Below, one piece after another: positions 9,145 to 17,930 of a stretch of 64,000 nt of DNA. How positions within the stretch are numbered: the first letter of the stretch is position 1; every line of letters starts with the position of its first letter. Origin of the DNA: Falsibacillus pallidus. Lineage in GTDB: Bacteria; Bacillota; Bacilli; Bacillales; DSM-25281. The position numbers were made by a program, and so were the translations under genes. The notes under the pieces are model-generated. The model saw nothing but the letters and a program-made list of their open reading frames with translations, made no database searches and was not told the origin of the DNA. Location: the NCBI RefSeq assembly GCF_003350505.1, contig NZ_QQAY01000013.1:1-64000 (forward strand), in the 5' to 3' direction.

Positions 9145-9992
9145 AATATGAATTAATTGAAGAAATGAGGTGCCGTTATCCAGTCTCTTGGCTGTTAGAG
9201 ATTGCTTACATCTTGCCAGCGAGTTATTACAAATGGAGGAATACCAAGATCTCCCGGGTAGAAAAGGCTGAGAAGGAACAAGACATCCGGGAACACATTA
9301 TGGGCATTCATTTTATCAATCCCGAATTTGGACGAGAGCGTATAACGGATGAATTAAATGAAATAGGGTATCTCATCAACCATAAGAAAGTCTATAGGCT
9401 AATGACCGAAATGGGGATACAATCAATCATTCGGAAAAAGAGAAAACGTCATGGTCAGAGTCCTTCAATCATCTTTCCTAACCGATTGAAGAGGAACTTC
9501 AAGGCTATTGGACCCCAACAGAAGATGGTCACAGATATTACTTTTATATCTGTCGGTGAAGAATTTTATTATTTATCTGTTATCCAGGATCTTTTCAATA
9601 ATGAGATAGTAAGTTGGGAGTTATCCAAGAGAAACAATCTAGAACTTGTCTTAAAAACAGTAGATAAATGGACAAAGAAAAGAGACGTAAATGGAGCTGT
9701 TTTACATTCAGACCAAGGCTTCCAGTATACGTCAAAGCTGTATAACAACCGATTAGATGCATTTGGGATTAAGGGCAGCCATTCTCGTAAGGGAAACTGT
9801 TTAGATAATGCCTGTGTAGAATCGTTTTTCTCCCACCTCAAAACAGAGAAATTATATGTAAACAAGTGTACGTCTAGAGAAGAACTAGAACAAGCTCTGG
9901 AAGATTACATCTATCACTACAACTACAAACGAAGACAAAAGAAACTTAAAAAACGCGCGCCGATTGAATATCGACACGCGCTTGTTGCTTAG
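9141..9992 (+). CDS. IS3-family transposase OrfB (DDE integrase)
   Basis: 283 aa, with an N-terminal HTH_21-like part (HINPEFGRERITDELN) and an rve integrase core. The acidic triad is in MVTDITF, VLHSDQGFQYTS and DNACVESFF, with 35 residues between the last two. The C-terminal tail YIYHYNYKRRQKKLKKRAPIEY-type motif is typical of the family. It overlaps orfA by four bases (ATGA). Confidence 0.95.
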   Translation: MKYELIEEMRCRYPVSWLLEIAYILPASYYKWRNTKISRVEKAEKEQDIREHIMGIHFINPEFGRERITDELNEIGYLINHKKVYRLMTEMGIQSIIRKKRKRHGQSPSIIFPNRLKRNFKAIGPQQKMVTDITFISVGEEFYYLSVIQDLFNNEIVSWELSKRNNLELVLKTVDKWTKKRDVNGAVLHSDQGFQYTSKLYNNRLDAFGIKGSHSRKGNCLDNACVESFFSHLKTEKLYVNKCTSREELEQALEDYIYHYNYKRRQKKLKKRAPIEYRHALVA

Positions 9993-10059
9993 TTTTTTTA
10001 TGTTGTCTACTTGACAGGGACAAGACCATATTGCTCGGTTTGACTACAGTTTTTTATTT

Positions 10060-10304
10060 AGAATAGATGGCGGCCTTCTCGGCATTATGACCATTTTGTC
10101 TATGATTTTTTAAAATGGTCCACTTCAGCCCCTTTTGCTCCCAATTTTTCTTGGTAATTCCTTAAACGGGCGCATTTAAATCGCTTTTGTCACTGTTTTC
10201 ACTCGGCAATTCCTCGAGCGGTTGCAATTGGACACTTTTTACTCCTGTTTTATCTTGACTATATATAAACAGCAGCATTGTACATGAATTCCCCCTTTAT
10301 AAAG
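10060..10304. other. Gene-free spacer with a hairpin
   Basis: Between the IS and the nucleotidase terminator. The only structure I see is GACCATTTT (10089-10097) paired with AAAATGGTC (10112-10120). There is no supported reading frame. Confidence 0.35.
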
Positions 10305-10341
10305 TAAAATCCCCCTACACTTAAATGAAGGGGGATTTTTT
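10305..10341 (-). terminator. Terminator of the 5'-nucleotidase gene
   Basis: AAAATCCCCCT pairs with AGGGGGATTTT, with a T-run on both strands, just after the stop codon of the nucleotidase gene. Confidence 0.88.
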
Positions 10342-10347
10342 CATAAT

Positions 10348-12513
10348 TTATTTTTGGTGAAGGAACAAAGAGAATACTTTTGCCGCTTCAGATCTAGTTG
10401 AATCGTCTTTCGGTTCGAATGTCTTTTCGCTTACACCATCAATGATTCCCAGCTCATATGCCAAATTGACAGCACTTGCCTGCTCTTCCGGAAGATCGGT
10501 TAAATCAGTGAAGTGGTCGTTGCTCATGACAGCAGGAGTTTTTCCATACTTGTCATCATAAGCACGGATGAGCATAGTCACCATTTCTGCACGCGTAATG
10601 CTTTCATTAGGGCTGAAGCGTGAAGCAGATGTTCCTTTTGTGATACCCGCTTCATATGCTGCTGAAATCTCATCTTGAACTGCTTTTGACACATCATTCA
10701 AGTCACTGAATGGAGCTGGTTTGCTTGCTTTCAGCTTCAATGTACGGGATACCATAGAAGCAAACTGCGCTCTTGTCATTTCGCGGTCAGGGGAGAATAC
10801 GCCTGCGGACGTTCCTTTGGATACACCGCTATAGAATAAATCTGTTACAAATGGGTTTGACCATTTATCTTTTGGAACATCTTTGAAGACACTAGAAACT
10901 TCTTGAATTCTGCTTTCCGCTTTATATTCGATAGGATCCTTGAAGGATTTAATGAAATCCTGAGTAGCATCCAAGTCTACCTTGCCAACTTCCGGCTCAC
11001 CTTGGAAGTAATCTGCAATCTTATTGTTTGGATCACCAAACATAAAGTTGTTCAAAACAACACTGTATTCTTTTGATTCGTCTATCGGCTGTCCATCAGG
11101 AAGAAGAACATCTGTAACGTTCTGTGTTGAACGGTCCCACTTATATGAGATGCCTGCAACAGAGAAGTCTGGCCCATACTGTTCTGAAATTTGATTGTTT
11201 AATAGTTCTTTAACTTCTTTACCAGACAGGCTGATTTTGACAAGGTAATTTCCGAAAGGCTGGATGTTGAATAATTCCGCATATGTTACAGGTCCTTTAT
11301 TTAGATCTTCACGGATACCTCCGCCGTTCATCATCGCGATGTCAGCATTCATAGATGCTTTCATTCCGTCTGCAATCAAGTTGCCGAGTGGATTATCCCC
11401 AACAGGACCTCTTTCAGCATAGCCGCCAGGGAGCGCATCTTTTGTTTCACCGACAACCACATTACCGATTTCATCAGATTTTGCTTGATATTCAGCGATC
11501 ATCGCTTTGATATCAGGATCTGGCGTTACGCTTTCATGATCGTTATAAACGATTTCCCCTGTCTTTTTAACGATATCATTCGTTGTCGGATCGATTTCAA
11601 TATCTACATCTGTGAATGCTTTTCCATATTCATAAGCTTCAACAATCAATTTCCCGTCAACTGTACGGTTGATTCTTTTATGATTATGGCCGGCAAAAAT
11701 GACATCTACATTATCGTCCACTTTTTCAGCGATTTTAGCTGCATCAAATGCTAAGCTGTCGCCCTCTTCATTCGTAGGATTGTGGGCAAGGACAACGATG
11801 GCGTTGACGCCTTTTGCTTCCAATTCTTTCGCATACTTGTTGATTGCTTCAGCTTCATCTGTAATCTTCAGGTTTTCATTGCCGGATTTGATGATGATAT
11901 CCGGAGTTTCCTGCGTTACAACGCCGATAAACCCGATTTTTGTTCCGGCGATTTCCTTAATGTAATATGGATCAAATATGAGCTGATTCGTTGATGTGTC
12001 ATAGGCATTCGCGGCAATTACCGGGAAGTCAGCACCATCGTATCCTTTTGTCCCATTTCCATCCGCACGTTCACCGCCATTGACGATACGCTTCAATTCA
12101 TCGATACCTTCGTCAAATTCATGGTTTCCTAGTGTACCGACGCCAAGTCCCATTGCTTCTAGAATGTTGATAGTTGGCTCATCATGAAGGGCTGCAGAGA
12201 TCAATGGACTTGCTCCTATGTTATCCCCTGCGTTTACCAGGACAGTGTTCGGGTTTTCTGCCTTTCGCTTTTTAAGATGTGCAGCCAAGTAATCGACTGA
12301 ACCAATTGTTTCTTTTTCCCCGTCCCCATCGATGTCTTCCTCGTATGTATTATTGATTTTCCCATGGAGGTCATTGATTCCTAGCAGTTGAATTTTGATG
12401 TTAGCTGTTTCTGCATGCACGTACTGTGTGCTGAATGGAGCAGCGAACGCCCCAAGGCTCAATGCTGAAACGAGACCTAGACTTGCTAATTTCTTACTGG
12501 ATTTTCCGAACAT
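10348..12513 (-). CDS. SLH-anchored 5'-nucleotidase / cyclic phosphodiesterase
   Basis: 721-aa secreted metallophosphoesterase that should dephosphorylate extracellular nucleotides. The ATG at 12513 has GGAGG upstream and gives a clear signal peptide. The calcineurin-like N-terminal domain shows GINDLHGKI, NAGDNIGAS, GNHEFDEG and AGHNHKR, the dinuclear metal site. The 5'-nucleotidase C-terminal domain follows (NPLGNLIADGM, MMNGGGIR, NIQPFGNYL), where the substrate base binds. Three SLH repeats end the protein (MTRAQ, ITRAE, STRSE). It belongs to the UshA/YfkN group. Likely role is scavenging of phosphate and nucleosides at the cell surface. Confidence 0.95.
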   Translation of the reverse strand: MFGKSSKKLASLGLVSALSLGAFAAPFSTQYVHAETANIKIQLLGINDLHGKINNTYEEDIDGDGEKETIGSVDYLAAHLKKRKAENPNTVLVNAGDNIGASPLISAALHDEPTINILEAMGLGVGTLGNHEFDEGIDELKRIVNGGERADGNGTKGYDGADFPVIAANAYDTSTNQLIFDPYYIKEIAGTKIGFIGVVTQETPDIIIKSGNENLKITDEAEAINKYAKELEAKGVNAIVVLAHNPTNEEGDSLAFDAAKIAEKVDDNVDVIFAGHNHKRINRTVDGKLIVEAYEYGKAFTDVDIEIDPTTNDIVKKTGEIVYNDHESVTPDPDIKAMIAEYQAKSDEIGNVVVGETKDALPGGYAERGPVGDNPLGNLIADGMKASMNADIAMMNGGGIREDLNKGPVTYAELFNIQPFGNYLVKISLSGKEVKELLNNQISEQYGPDFSVAGISYKWDRSTQNVTDVLLPDGQPIDESKEYSVVLNNFMFGDPNNKIADYFQGEPEVGKVDLDATQDFIKSFKDPIEYKAESRIQEVSSVFKDVPKDKWSNPFVTDLFYSGVSKGTSAGVFSPDREMTRAQFASMVSRTLKLKASKPAPFSDLNDVSKAVQDEISAAYEAGITKGTSASRFSPNESITRAEMVTMLIRAYDDKYGKTPAVMSNDHFTDLTDLPEEQASAVNLAYELGIIDGVSEKTFEPKDDSTRSEAAKVFSLFLHQK

Positions 12514-12659
12514 GATCTTCCTCCTCGAATTTGTAATCGTTTCCATTTTAATGCACAATTGTTAATCTTCTATATCAACTATGTAAATCCCTTTTAATAT
12601 TTTCATATTTTGTAAAATTGCGTCGAAGTCCCTGTGGATAATAGCTTGTTCTTGGTGTA

Positions 12660-12702
12660 TGACGACACGCCGGTGCCTGTCACGACCCGGCTTTTGTCTG
12701 AT
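12660..12702. repeat. Dispersed palindromic element (GTGCCTGTCAC type)
   Basis: Contains GGTGCCTGTCACGACCCGG followed by CTTTTGTCTGA. Related stretches occur near 43255, 61057-61125 and 63648-63685, always between genes. Confidence 0.5.
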
Positions 12703-12745
12703 GATGTCGCTTAATACACTTCAATTAGTGCAGAAATGCCCAATC

Positions 12746-12942
12746 GCGCATAAGCAGGGGCTAGCGGCGCATAGGACCCTTTGATTCGCGCATAGCAGCC
12801 ACATTTTCGCGCATAGAGCATGGGAGTTGGCGCATAGACCACCTATTTCGGCGCATAAACCTTGAGAAGAATGCAAAAACACCTTGATTTGCTTATCAAT
12901 ATGTACCATCGCCCCGCTCTTACCGTGCATTTCCACATCCCA
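12746..12942. repeat. 197-bp GCGCATA-rich repeat, copy A
   Basis: The unit opens with GCGCATAA and carries GCGCATA heptamers every 20-25 bases, then a non-heptamer tail with ACCATCGCCCCGCTCTTACC. Copy B has the same 197-base length after a 40-base spacer. The heptamer spacing creates artificial LCA-repeat reading frames on the minus strand, which I do not regard as genes. Confidence 0.85.
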
Positions 12943-12982
12943 TGAAGTTTATTCACCTCCTGTGGTGGCGAAATGGCCACTG

Positions 12983-13179
12983 GCGCATAAACAGGAGCTT
13001 GTGGCGCATAGAACCCTTGCGCTCGCGCATAGCGATCAGATTTTCGCTCATAGAGCATGGGAGATGGCGCATAGACCACCCATTCCGGCGCATAAGCCTC
13101 TAGAAGATAGCAAATTCACCTTGATTTCCCTATCAATAGGCACCATCGCCCCGCTCTTACCGGTCATTTTTGCATCCCA
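12983..13179. repeat. 197-bp GCGCATA-rich repeat, copy B
   Basis: Direct imperfect copy of 12746-12942 in the same orientation. Differences are scattered substitutions, which suggests an old tandem duplication. The bases between here and 13380 show no supported gene. Confidence 0.85.
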
Positions 13180-13381
13180 GCACCTCTAAGTGAACATTTC
13201 GAAGCACTTTCCGCATCATTTTGCCTCTTCGGCCCACGCAACCGGACAATCTCTGCTCTCTCCACCAAATATTTGTCCATTCAGCCACTTCCATCGGATA
13301 AACCTTACTTACTTCCCTCCAACTCTTGTCTGCCCTCTGCCATTGTGCGATTTCCGCCCCTACTTATTCTGCTAAACGACA

Positions 13382-13424
13382 AAAAAAGACACCACCCTCT
13401 TCCTTCACGAGGATGATGCCTTTG
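13382..13424 (-). terminator. Terminator of the 759-aa SLH protein gene
   Basis: GGCATCATCCTC pairs with GAGGGTGGTGTC (some G-U pairs) on the minus strand, followed by TTTTTTT, just after the gene. Confidence 0.85.
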
Positions 13425-13434
13425 CATATGTTTG

Positions 13435-15714
13435 TTATTCTGCCAGTAAATCCAAAGTATCCTTTTCTAGAGATTCAGCTGTAGAGACATTTCCGTAGTC
13501 CTTGACTAAGTCTCCGAAGCCTTGGTCGCGAAGCATTTGTACGATGTTACCCTTCAATGGGTATTTGATGCCCACGAGGTATTTCGTTTTGGTTGTGATC
13601 ATTTGATCGAAGATTGAGCTTCTTGGAATCTTCATGTCTTCGAATAGCTGCTGGCTCAATAATAAGTCTACTAGTGTGAGTGTATCATAGTCTCCGCCGG
13701 TGAACTGCATTTGGCCGTTGACCTGATACCAAAGGTCGCCGTTATCCCTTACCCATCTCGGATAGAGATATTCGATGGCTCCTTTTATTTGGCGAGCGGT
13801 TTTGTAATAGGAATCGTCGCCTGTCTGCAGATATGTTTCCAGCAGGAAGCGCATTTCTCCAAGTGAATGGTTAAGTGAAACGTGCGTTGTTTTGCCGCCC
13901 GGTGCATAGTAGTCAGCAATTAAATGGGTCGTTTTGGTCACTGGGATAATATTTCCGATTTCCTCTTGCTTGATCAGGAAGCCGGCATATTTTAGGTTCG
14001 CCTCTTTGAGCTGAGGGATGTTGAATATGTCTCCTGAATCTTTCAAAAATAGAGCTGTGTTTTCGTTATGTCGCGTATCGATATATGGTGCAGTGGTGCC
14101 GTAAGCGTTTTTCAGCCATGTGCTCGTATATTCTGTTTTGAAAATAGGCACTTGCCCCGCTGTAAGAGCTCCATTTGAAAAAACGTCAAGGTCCGCGATG
14201 GAATCCATTACTAGATCGTAGAAATATGGTTCCCCCGATCCTTTGTACGCTTTAAGATAAATGCCGCCTTGCATGTGTCCCAGGTTTCGGCCATATCCCA
14301 GTTTATAACCCGGTTCAATAGACCACGGTAGTTTAGAATACGTACCATCTGCAGTGAGCCATTTATTGATGGACAAATATTCATCTATGCTGCGCTTGAA
14401 CCAATAATCAATGTACTCCTGCTTTTGGAATAATTTCTGATTGGACAAGAGTGCCCAGCTTTCAGAAACCGCTTTGCTTTTCACTTTCATATTCAATTTG
14501 ACTTCTATTGAATGGCTTGTTTCATCCTGACTGATATGATAGCTTTCCCACTCGCCAGCCAGTTCACGAAGAGTCGATTTTTGGCCATTCGCATATTGTT
14601 TTTCTCTTACGAAAGATGTGTAATTTTTGCTCAACATCAGTTGTTGAATTTGATTGCTGCTATTGGTTAGGTTGACGAGTCCGATCGGCGTTGTCGTTGG
14701 ATCATCGCCAACTGTATCATCGTGCGTATGGACAACGTCGCCATAATCAGAATACTTTTGAACCGAATAACTGTTCATATTTTCAAATGGCATGATGATG
14801 GAAGCAGTGTAGTCATTGTTTCCAAAATGATCGAATCGCGCAAAGACAAATGTATCGCCATTGTCGATGCGTCGAAAGGTCAATTTCACCTTTCCTAACG
14901 GGTTTGATGAGTTCCCCATATAGTAGTTGTACTGGTAATCCTTTGATCTGATATGGGTGATGATCCTCTTATTGATGTATTTAAGTGGAACACCAGAATT
15001 ATTCATTTTCAAGCGGACAGTATTTCCATCCCCAAGCTGAACACCCACTTCTGATGATGAAATATTAACCGATTCACCAGGTACGCCATTATCATTCGGA
15101 GGAACCGGATCAGATGCCCCTACAATATCAAGGAGGCGATAAATAAATACGGCAGATTCTCCACGATTGGCAATTTTAGAATGCTCCAGCTTATTTTCAT
15201 CAGTCCCCTTCACGATTCCGTAATAGACTGTATGTTTAAAAGCCTCAAAAGCATATTTTGGAATGGAGCCGGCATCTTTGAAGGAAAGAGCAGATTCCTT
15301 CGTATAGCTTCCTTTGTATTGAAGTGCACGGTCGACCATGACTGCTACATCAGCACGGGTAACTTCCTCCCCTGCAAGAGCTTTCCCATCTTGCGTACCT
15401 TTTAGAATTCCTGCCTTCTTTGCAGCAGTAATTTCCTTATATAATGTGTTCCCTTTTGTCACATCCACAAATGAAGATGTTCCTTCCGGCAAATTGAGAG
15501 CCCTTACGAGAAAAGCAGCGAATTGACCTCTTGTCACATTCGTATAGGCTCTGAATGTTCCGTCGTTATATCCATTGATAATTCCTTGTTCTTCTAAACT
15601 CTGAATCTCGTTTTTCGCCCAGTGATTCTCTATGTCAGTCAATGCTTGACCATGAAGCGGGCCAACAATCGAAAAAAGAACCACAAATGACACGAAAACT
15701 ATAAATTTTTTCAT
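13435..15714 (-). CDS. SLH-domain exported protein, possible (alpha/alpha)6 carbohydrate-active enzyme
   Basis: 759 aa; the ATG at 15714 has GGAGGG upstream. A signal peptide (MKKFIVFVSFVVLFSIVG) is followed by three N-terminal SLH repeats to about residue 190 (VTRGQ, VTRAD, ANRGE). A beta-rich middle domain comes next. The C-terminal part (about 400-740) is helical with repeated Trp/Tyr-rich turns (SLGEMRFLLETYLQTGDDSYY, YPRWVRDNGDLWYQVNG), which resembles an alpha/alpha toroid as found in some glycoside hydrolases, lyases and epimerases. That reading is by fold impression only; no catalytic residue can be named. It is the last member of the SLH island. Confidence 0.8.
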   Translation of the reverse strand: MKKFIVFVSFVVLFSIVGPLHGQALTDIENHWAKNEIQSLEEQGIINGYNDGTFRAYTNVTRGQFAAFLVRALNLPEGTSSFVDVTKGNTLYKEITAAKKAGILKGTQDGKALAGEEVTRADVAVMVDRALQYKGSYTKESALSFKDAGSIPKYAFEAFKHTVYYGIVKGTDENKLEHSKIANRGESAVFIYRLLDIVGASDPVPPNDNGVPGESVNISSSEVGVQLGDGNTVRLKMNNSGVPLKYINKRIITHIRSKDYQYNYYMGNSSNPLGKVKLTFRRIDNGDTFVFARFDHFGNNDYTASIIMPFENMNSYSVQKYSDYGDVVHTHDDTVGDDPTTTPIGLVNLTNSSNQIQQLMLSKNYTSFVREKQYANGQKSTLRELAGEWESYHISQDETSHSIEVKLNMKVKSKAVSESWALLSNQKLFQKQEYIDYWFKRSIDEYLSINKWLTADGTYSKLPWSIEPGYKLGYGRNLGHMQGGIYLKAYKGSGEPYFYDLVMDSIADLDVFSNGALTAGQVPIFKTEYTSTWLKNAYGTTAPYIDTRHNENTALFLKDSGDIFNIPQLKEANLKYAGFLIKQEEIGNIIPVTKTTHLIADYYAPGGKTTHVSLNHSLGEMRFLLETYLQTGDDSYYKTARQIKGAIEYLYPRWVRDNGDLWYQVNGQMQFTGGDYDTLTLVDLLLSQQLFEDMKIPRSSIFDQMITTKTKYLVGIKYPLKGNIVQMLRDQGFGDLVKDYGNVSTAESLEKDTLDLLAE

Positions 15715-15750
15715 GACAGCCCTCCGTAAAATTGTTTGGTTAATATTTCT

Positions 15751-15765
15751 TTACTATATTAGTAA
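15751..15765. promoter_or_regulatory. 15-base palindrome upstream of the SLH gene
   Basis: TTACTATATTAGTAA is a perfect inverted repeat with a 3-base centre, 37 bases before the start codon of the 759-aa SLH gene. It could be an operator or part of an AT-rich promoter. Confidence 0.3.
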
Positions 15766-15811
15766 ATCATATTAACCACCTAATGGAGGATGGTAGTTTA
15801 TGGAATAATTT

Positions 15812-16645
15812 TCAATTGATTACAGAGAATATATCTCCATTAATAGCCAATCTGGAAGGTTCAATGATTCCATTCCACGTTCTATTGGAATCCGACTTCC
15901 GATTTACCGTAGCAGGATCATCCAGCAGCAGCCAAAAATTATTCGTTGGAAGATAGCCAAGCTGATGCTTGATGCATAATCGATCTAAGTACAGTCTCAT
16001 CGATTCCAAATTACTCGAGTTGTTGTCATTGTTCCCAAACGCATATAGCACACTCGCTTCCGGGACCCGCTTGATCTTATGCTGACGGGACGTCCTAAGA
16101 TAAAAATCCCAGTCCCAATAGTTGTGCATATCAGGATCGAAATATCCGATTTCTTCATGAAGCGATTTTCGATAGAGGCTCCCTGACGGAACATATGTGG
16201 AAAATTTCTGCATATCTTTAATTTCATTGCTGTACGCAAACAGGTGCTTTCCGGTTGCTTCCCGTCGGTCCTTATGTAATAAATAATGAAAAATTTCCAC
16301 GTCGGAATATACTAGGTCAGCCGATTGTATCTCTTGCATCATCCGTTCCATATGCCCTGGCAAAAGCAAATCATCATCGTCACACAGCATAATATAGGTT
16401 CCTTTTGCAGCATGGACTCCTGCAATGCGAGCACGGACATGTTGGAGTTTCCCGGGAGGGTTAATAACCGTAATCTCCAATTCAGGATAGAGGCCATTCA
16501 CAAAATCTACCGATGCTCCATTGTCATTGACAATGATCACTTCAAAAGATTGAAATGTTTGCCTATGCAAGCTTTCGAGCAACTCGCATAGCTGGATTGG
16601 GCGGTTGAAGGTTGGAATGACTACTGAAACTTCAATTGTTTTCAT
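15812..16645 (-). CDS. Family 2 glycosyltransferase
   Basis: 277 aa, cytoplasmic GT-A glycosyltransferase. The N terminus VSVVIPTFNRP is the nucleotide-sugar binding start. VIIVNDNGAS carries the first acidic motif and MLCDDDDLLLP the metal-binding DxD. The ED-like acceptor region is MHNYWDWDFYLR. GAGGAAA precedes the start. It lies beside the surface-protein island, so a role in wall polymer or glycoprotein decoration is possible, but donor and acceptor are unknown. Confidence 0.88.
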   Translation of the reverse strand: MKTIEVSVVIPTFNRPIQLCELLESLHRQTFQSFEVIIVNDNGASVDFVNGLYPELEITVINPPGKLQHVRARIAGVHAAKGTYIMLCDDDDLLLPGHMERMMQEIQSADLVYSDVEIFHYLLHKDRREATGKHLFAYSNEIKDMQKFSTYVPSGSLYRKSLHEEIGYFDPDMHNYWDWDFYLRTSRQHKIKRVPEASVLYAFGNNDNNSSNLESMRLYLDRLCIKHQLGYLPTNNFWLLLDDPATVNRKSDSNRTWNGIIEPSRLAINGDIFSVIN

Positions 16646-16672
16646 GCAATTTCCTCTTTCGTAATGGAAGTA

Positions 16673-16702
16673 AATTCCATATCACAATATTCATATGGAA
16701 TT
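16673..16702. promoter_or_regulatory. Perfect inverted repeat between two minus-strand genes
   Basis: AATTCCATAT and ATATGGAATT are perfectly complementary 10-base arms with a 10-base spacer. The site lies between the unknown gene at 16715 and the glycosyltransferase. There is no long U-run, so an operator is as likely as a weak terminator. Confidence 0.4.
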
Positions 16703-16714
16703 CATTTTATTCTA

Positions 16715-17185
16715 TTAGTCGATTACCGATATTGGCTTAACCCTTGATGCACTTCCTCCCTTTTTCGGCTCATACCAAAAAGTGATGGTATTACCACGTT
16801 CCAGCGCAAAACAATTAAGGAGCTGATCGACAATCGCTTTGTTCAAAAAAAGCACATTGGAAACAGGTTCAATCCGCAGTTTGGATTTTTCTAGGGAAAA
16901 TGTGGCTTTTACTTTTGTCCAAAGGTCCTTGTGTTTGATATAAAATACCATCTGAAGTTCATTGTGGAGCGGGATTTGCAGGTAAGAGGCGCCTGGGTCC
17001 TCCTGGGGAATTTTATTTAAGGAACGAACGGACGAATTTTGAAGAACATTCGAGATATCCCGAAAAGAAAGTACTCTGATATTTTGGCCGCTATGATTCT
17101 CTTTAAAAATCAATTTCCAATTTGTATTTTCTTTCGTTGATTCTTTTCCCGATATTTGAGTAATTGCAAATTCATAATGAGCCAT
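16715..17185 (-). CDS. Conserved-looking protein of unknown function
   Basis: 156 aa with a strong AGGAGGG ribosome site before the ATG. No signal peptide or membrane segment; the sequence alternates short strands and helices. I do not recognise it. It shares a roughly 196-base upstream region with the divergent XRE regulator, which may therefore control it, and it is followed by the glycosyltransferase gene on the same strand. Confidence 0.7.
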   Translation of the reverse strand: MAHYEFAITQISGKESTKENTNWKLIFKENHSGQNIRVLSFRDISNVLQNSSVRSLNKIPQEDPGASYLQIPLHNELQMVFYIKHKDLWTKVKATFSLEKSKLRIEPVSNVLFLNKAIVDQLLNCFALERGNTITFWYEPKKGGSASRVKPISVID

Positions 17186-17381
17186 TATTCCCTCCTAGAC
17201 GTTGATTTCTCAGATTTTTCTGATTTTACAGGTAAATAATACCAAACTTTTCAGAAAAATGTAAGTGAAAATTAGGTATTTTTTCCTAATCCTATTCGGA
17301 ATGTTTTTTATTATACCGTTATGGCATAATCCCTTTTTTCTTATTTAAAAAGAGATATCGTGGAAGAAAAACGGTGATGCC

Positions 17382-17780
17382 ATGTCATTTCATATCAGGT
17401 TAAGAGAATATAGGGAACGCGTTTTACAAATCAGCCAAATCGAAGCTGCTGCACGTTTAAATTTGACCCAGACAAGCTACTCAAGATATGAAACGGGCGA
17501 AAGGGGACTCACCTATGAAATGCTTATACATATCAAAGAGGGCCTTTATATTCCAAACAACCATTTCGCCTATCTCCTAACTGGAGAGGAAGAACGGGCC
17601 ATGGATCCGATGGTGCTTCGTGAAAACTATCAGGACGCTGAAACGGCTGAGATCATGAAGTATGTGGAAAGTAATGATTCATTAAAAAGTTTTTTGCTCC
17701 AGTTGATAAGAGTTCCAGAAAAAAAGAGAAATCCTTTTATCAAATCAATGATTTATATGCTTAAACAGCTCTTCTTCTAA
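17382..17780 (+). CDS. XRE-family helix-turn-helix regulator
   Basis: 132 aa. The N-terminal 65 residues form a Cro/C1-type HTH: RLREYRERVLQISQIEAAAR then LTQTSYSRYETGERG. The C-terminal half is helical and has no enzymatic motif; it may mediate oligomerisation. The gene is divergent from the unknown gene at 16715 and probably regulates itself and that gene. The ribosome site is weak. Its own terminator follows directly. Confidence 0.88.
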   Translation: MSFHIRLREYRERVLQISQIEAAARLNLTQTSYSRYETGERGLTYEMLIHIKEGLYIPNNHFAYLLTGEEERAMDPMVLRENYQDAETAEIMKYVESNDSLKSFLLQLIRVPEKKRNPFIKSMIYMLKQLFF

Positions 17781-17781
17781 T

Positions 17782-17815
17782 AAACTGCCCATATCATTAT
17801 GGAGCAGTTTTTTTC
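17782..17815 (+). terminator. Terminator of the XRE regulator gene
   Basis: AAACTGCCCAT pairs with ATGGAGCAGTTT around a small loop, followed by TTTTTTTC directly after the stop codon. Confidence 0.85.
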
Positions 17816-17930
17816 TTTTTTCAGACTGTGGTTCTTGATTATGTCTATAATGATGATATGATAGATAAAAATTACTGTATTTGCTGAATCTTTTCGGGCG
17901 ATAGCCCGTATTATTATTGAGGTGATAATT

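Larger units (their letters stand above)
8697..10059 (+). mobile_element. Intact IS3-family insertion sequence
   Basis: About 1.34 kb between 45-bp imperfect terminal inverted repeats, carrying overlapping orfA and orfB. The transposase has the full DDE triad with exactly 35 residues between the second Asp and the Glu, so it looks active. The conventional TG...CA ends would be 8708 and 10048; the perfect inverted match continues 11 bases further out. I find no direct 3-4 bp target duplication. It lies between the gene at 7884 and the 5'-nucleotidase gene and interrupts neither. Confidence 0.9.

Noticed and set aside
12721-13079. Minus-strand frames of 71 and 78 codons with repeated LCA or YAP units
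   Set aside because: The periodic residues are a by-product of the GCGCATA heptamers; no ribosome site, and different frames of the same repeat give other open frames.
12746-13179. CRISPR-like array
   Set aside because: The repeated word is only seven bases with spacers of about 15, and the whole 197-base unit is duplicated; no cas genes are near.
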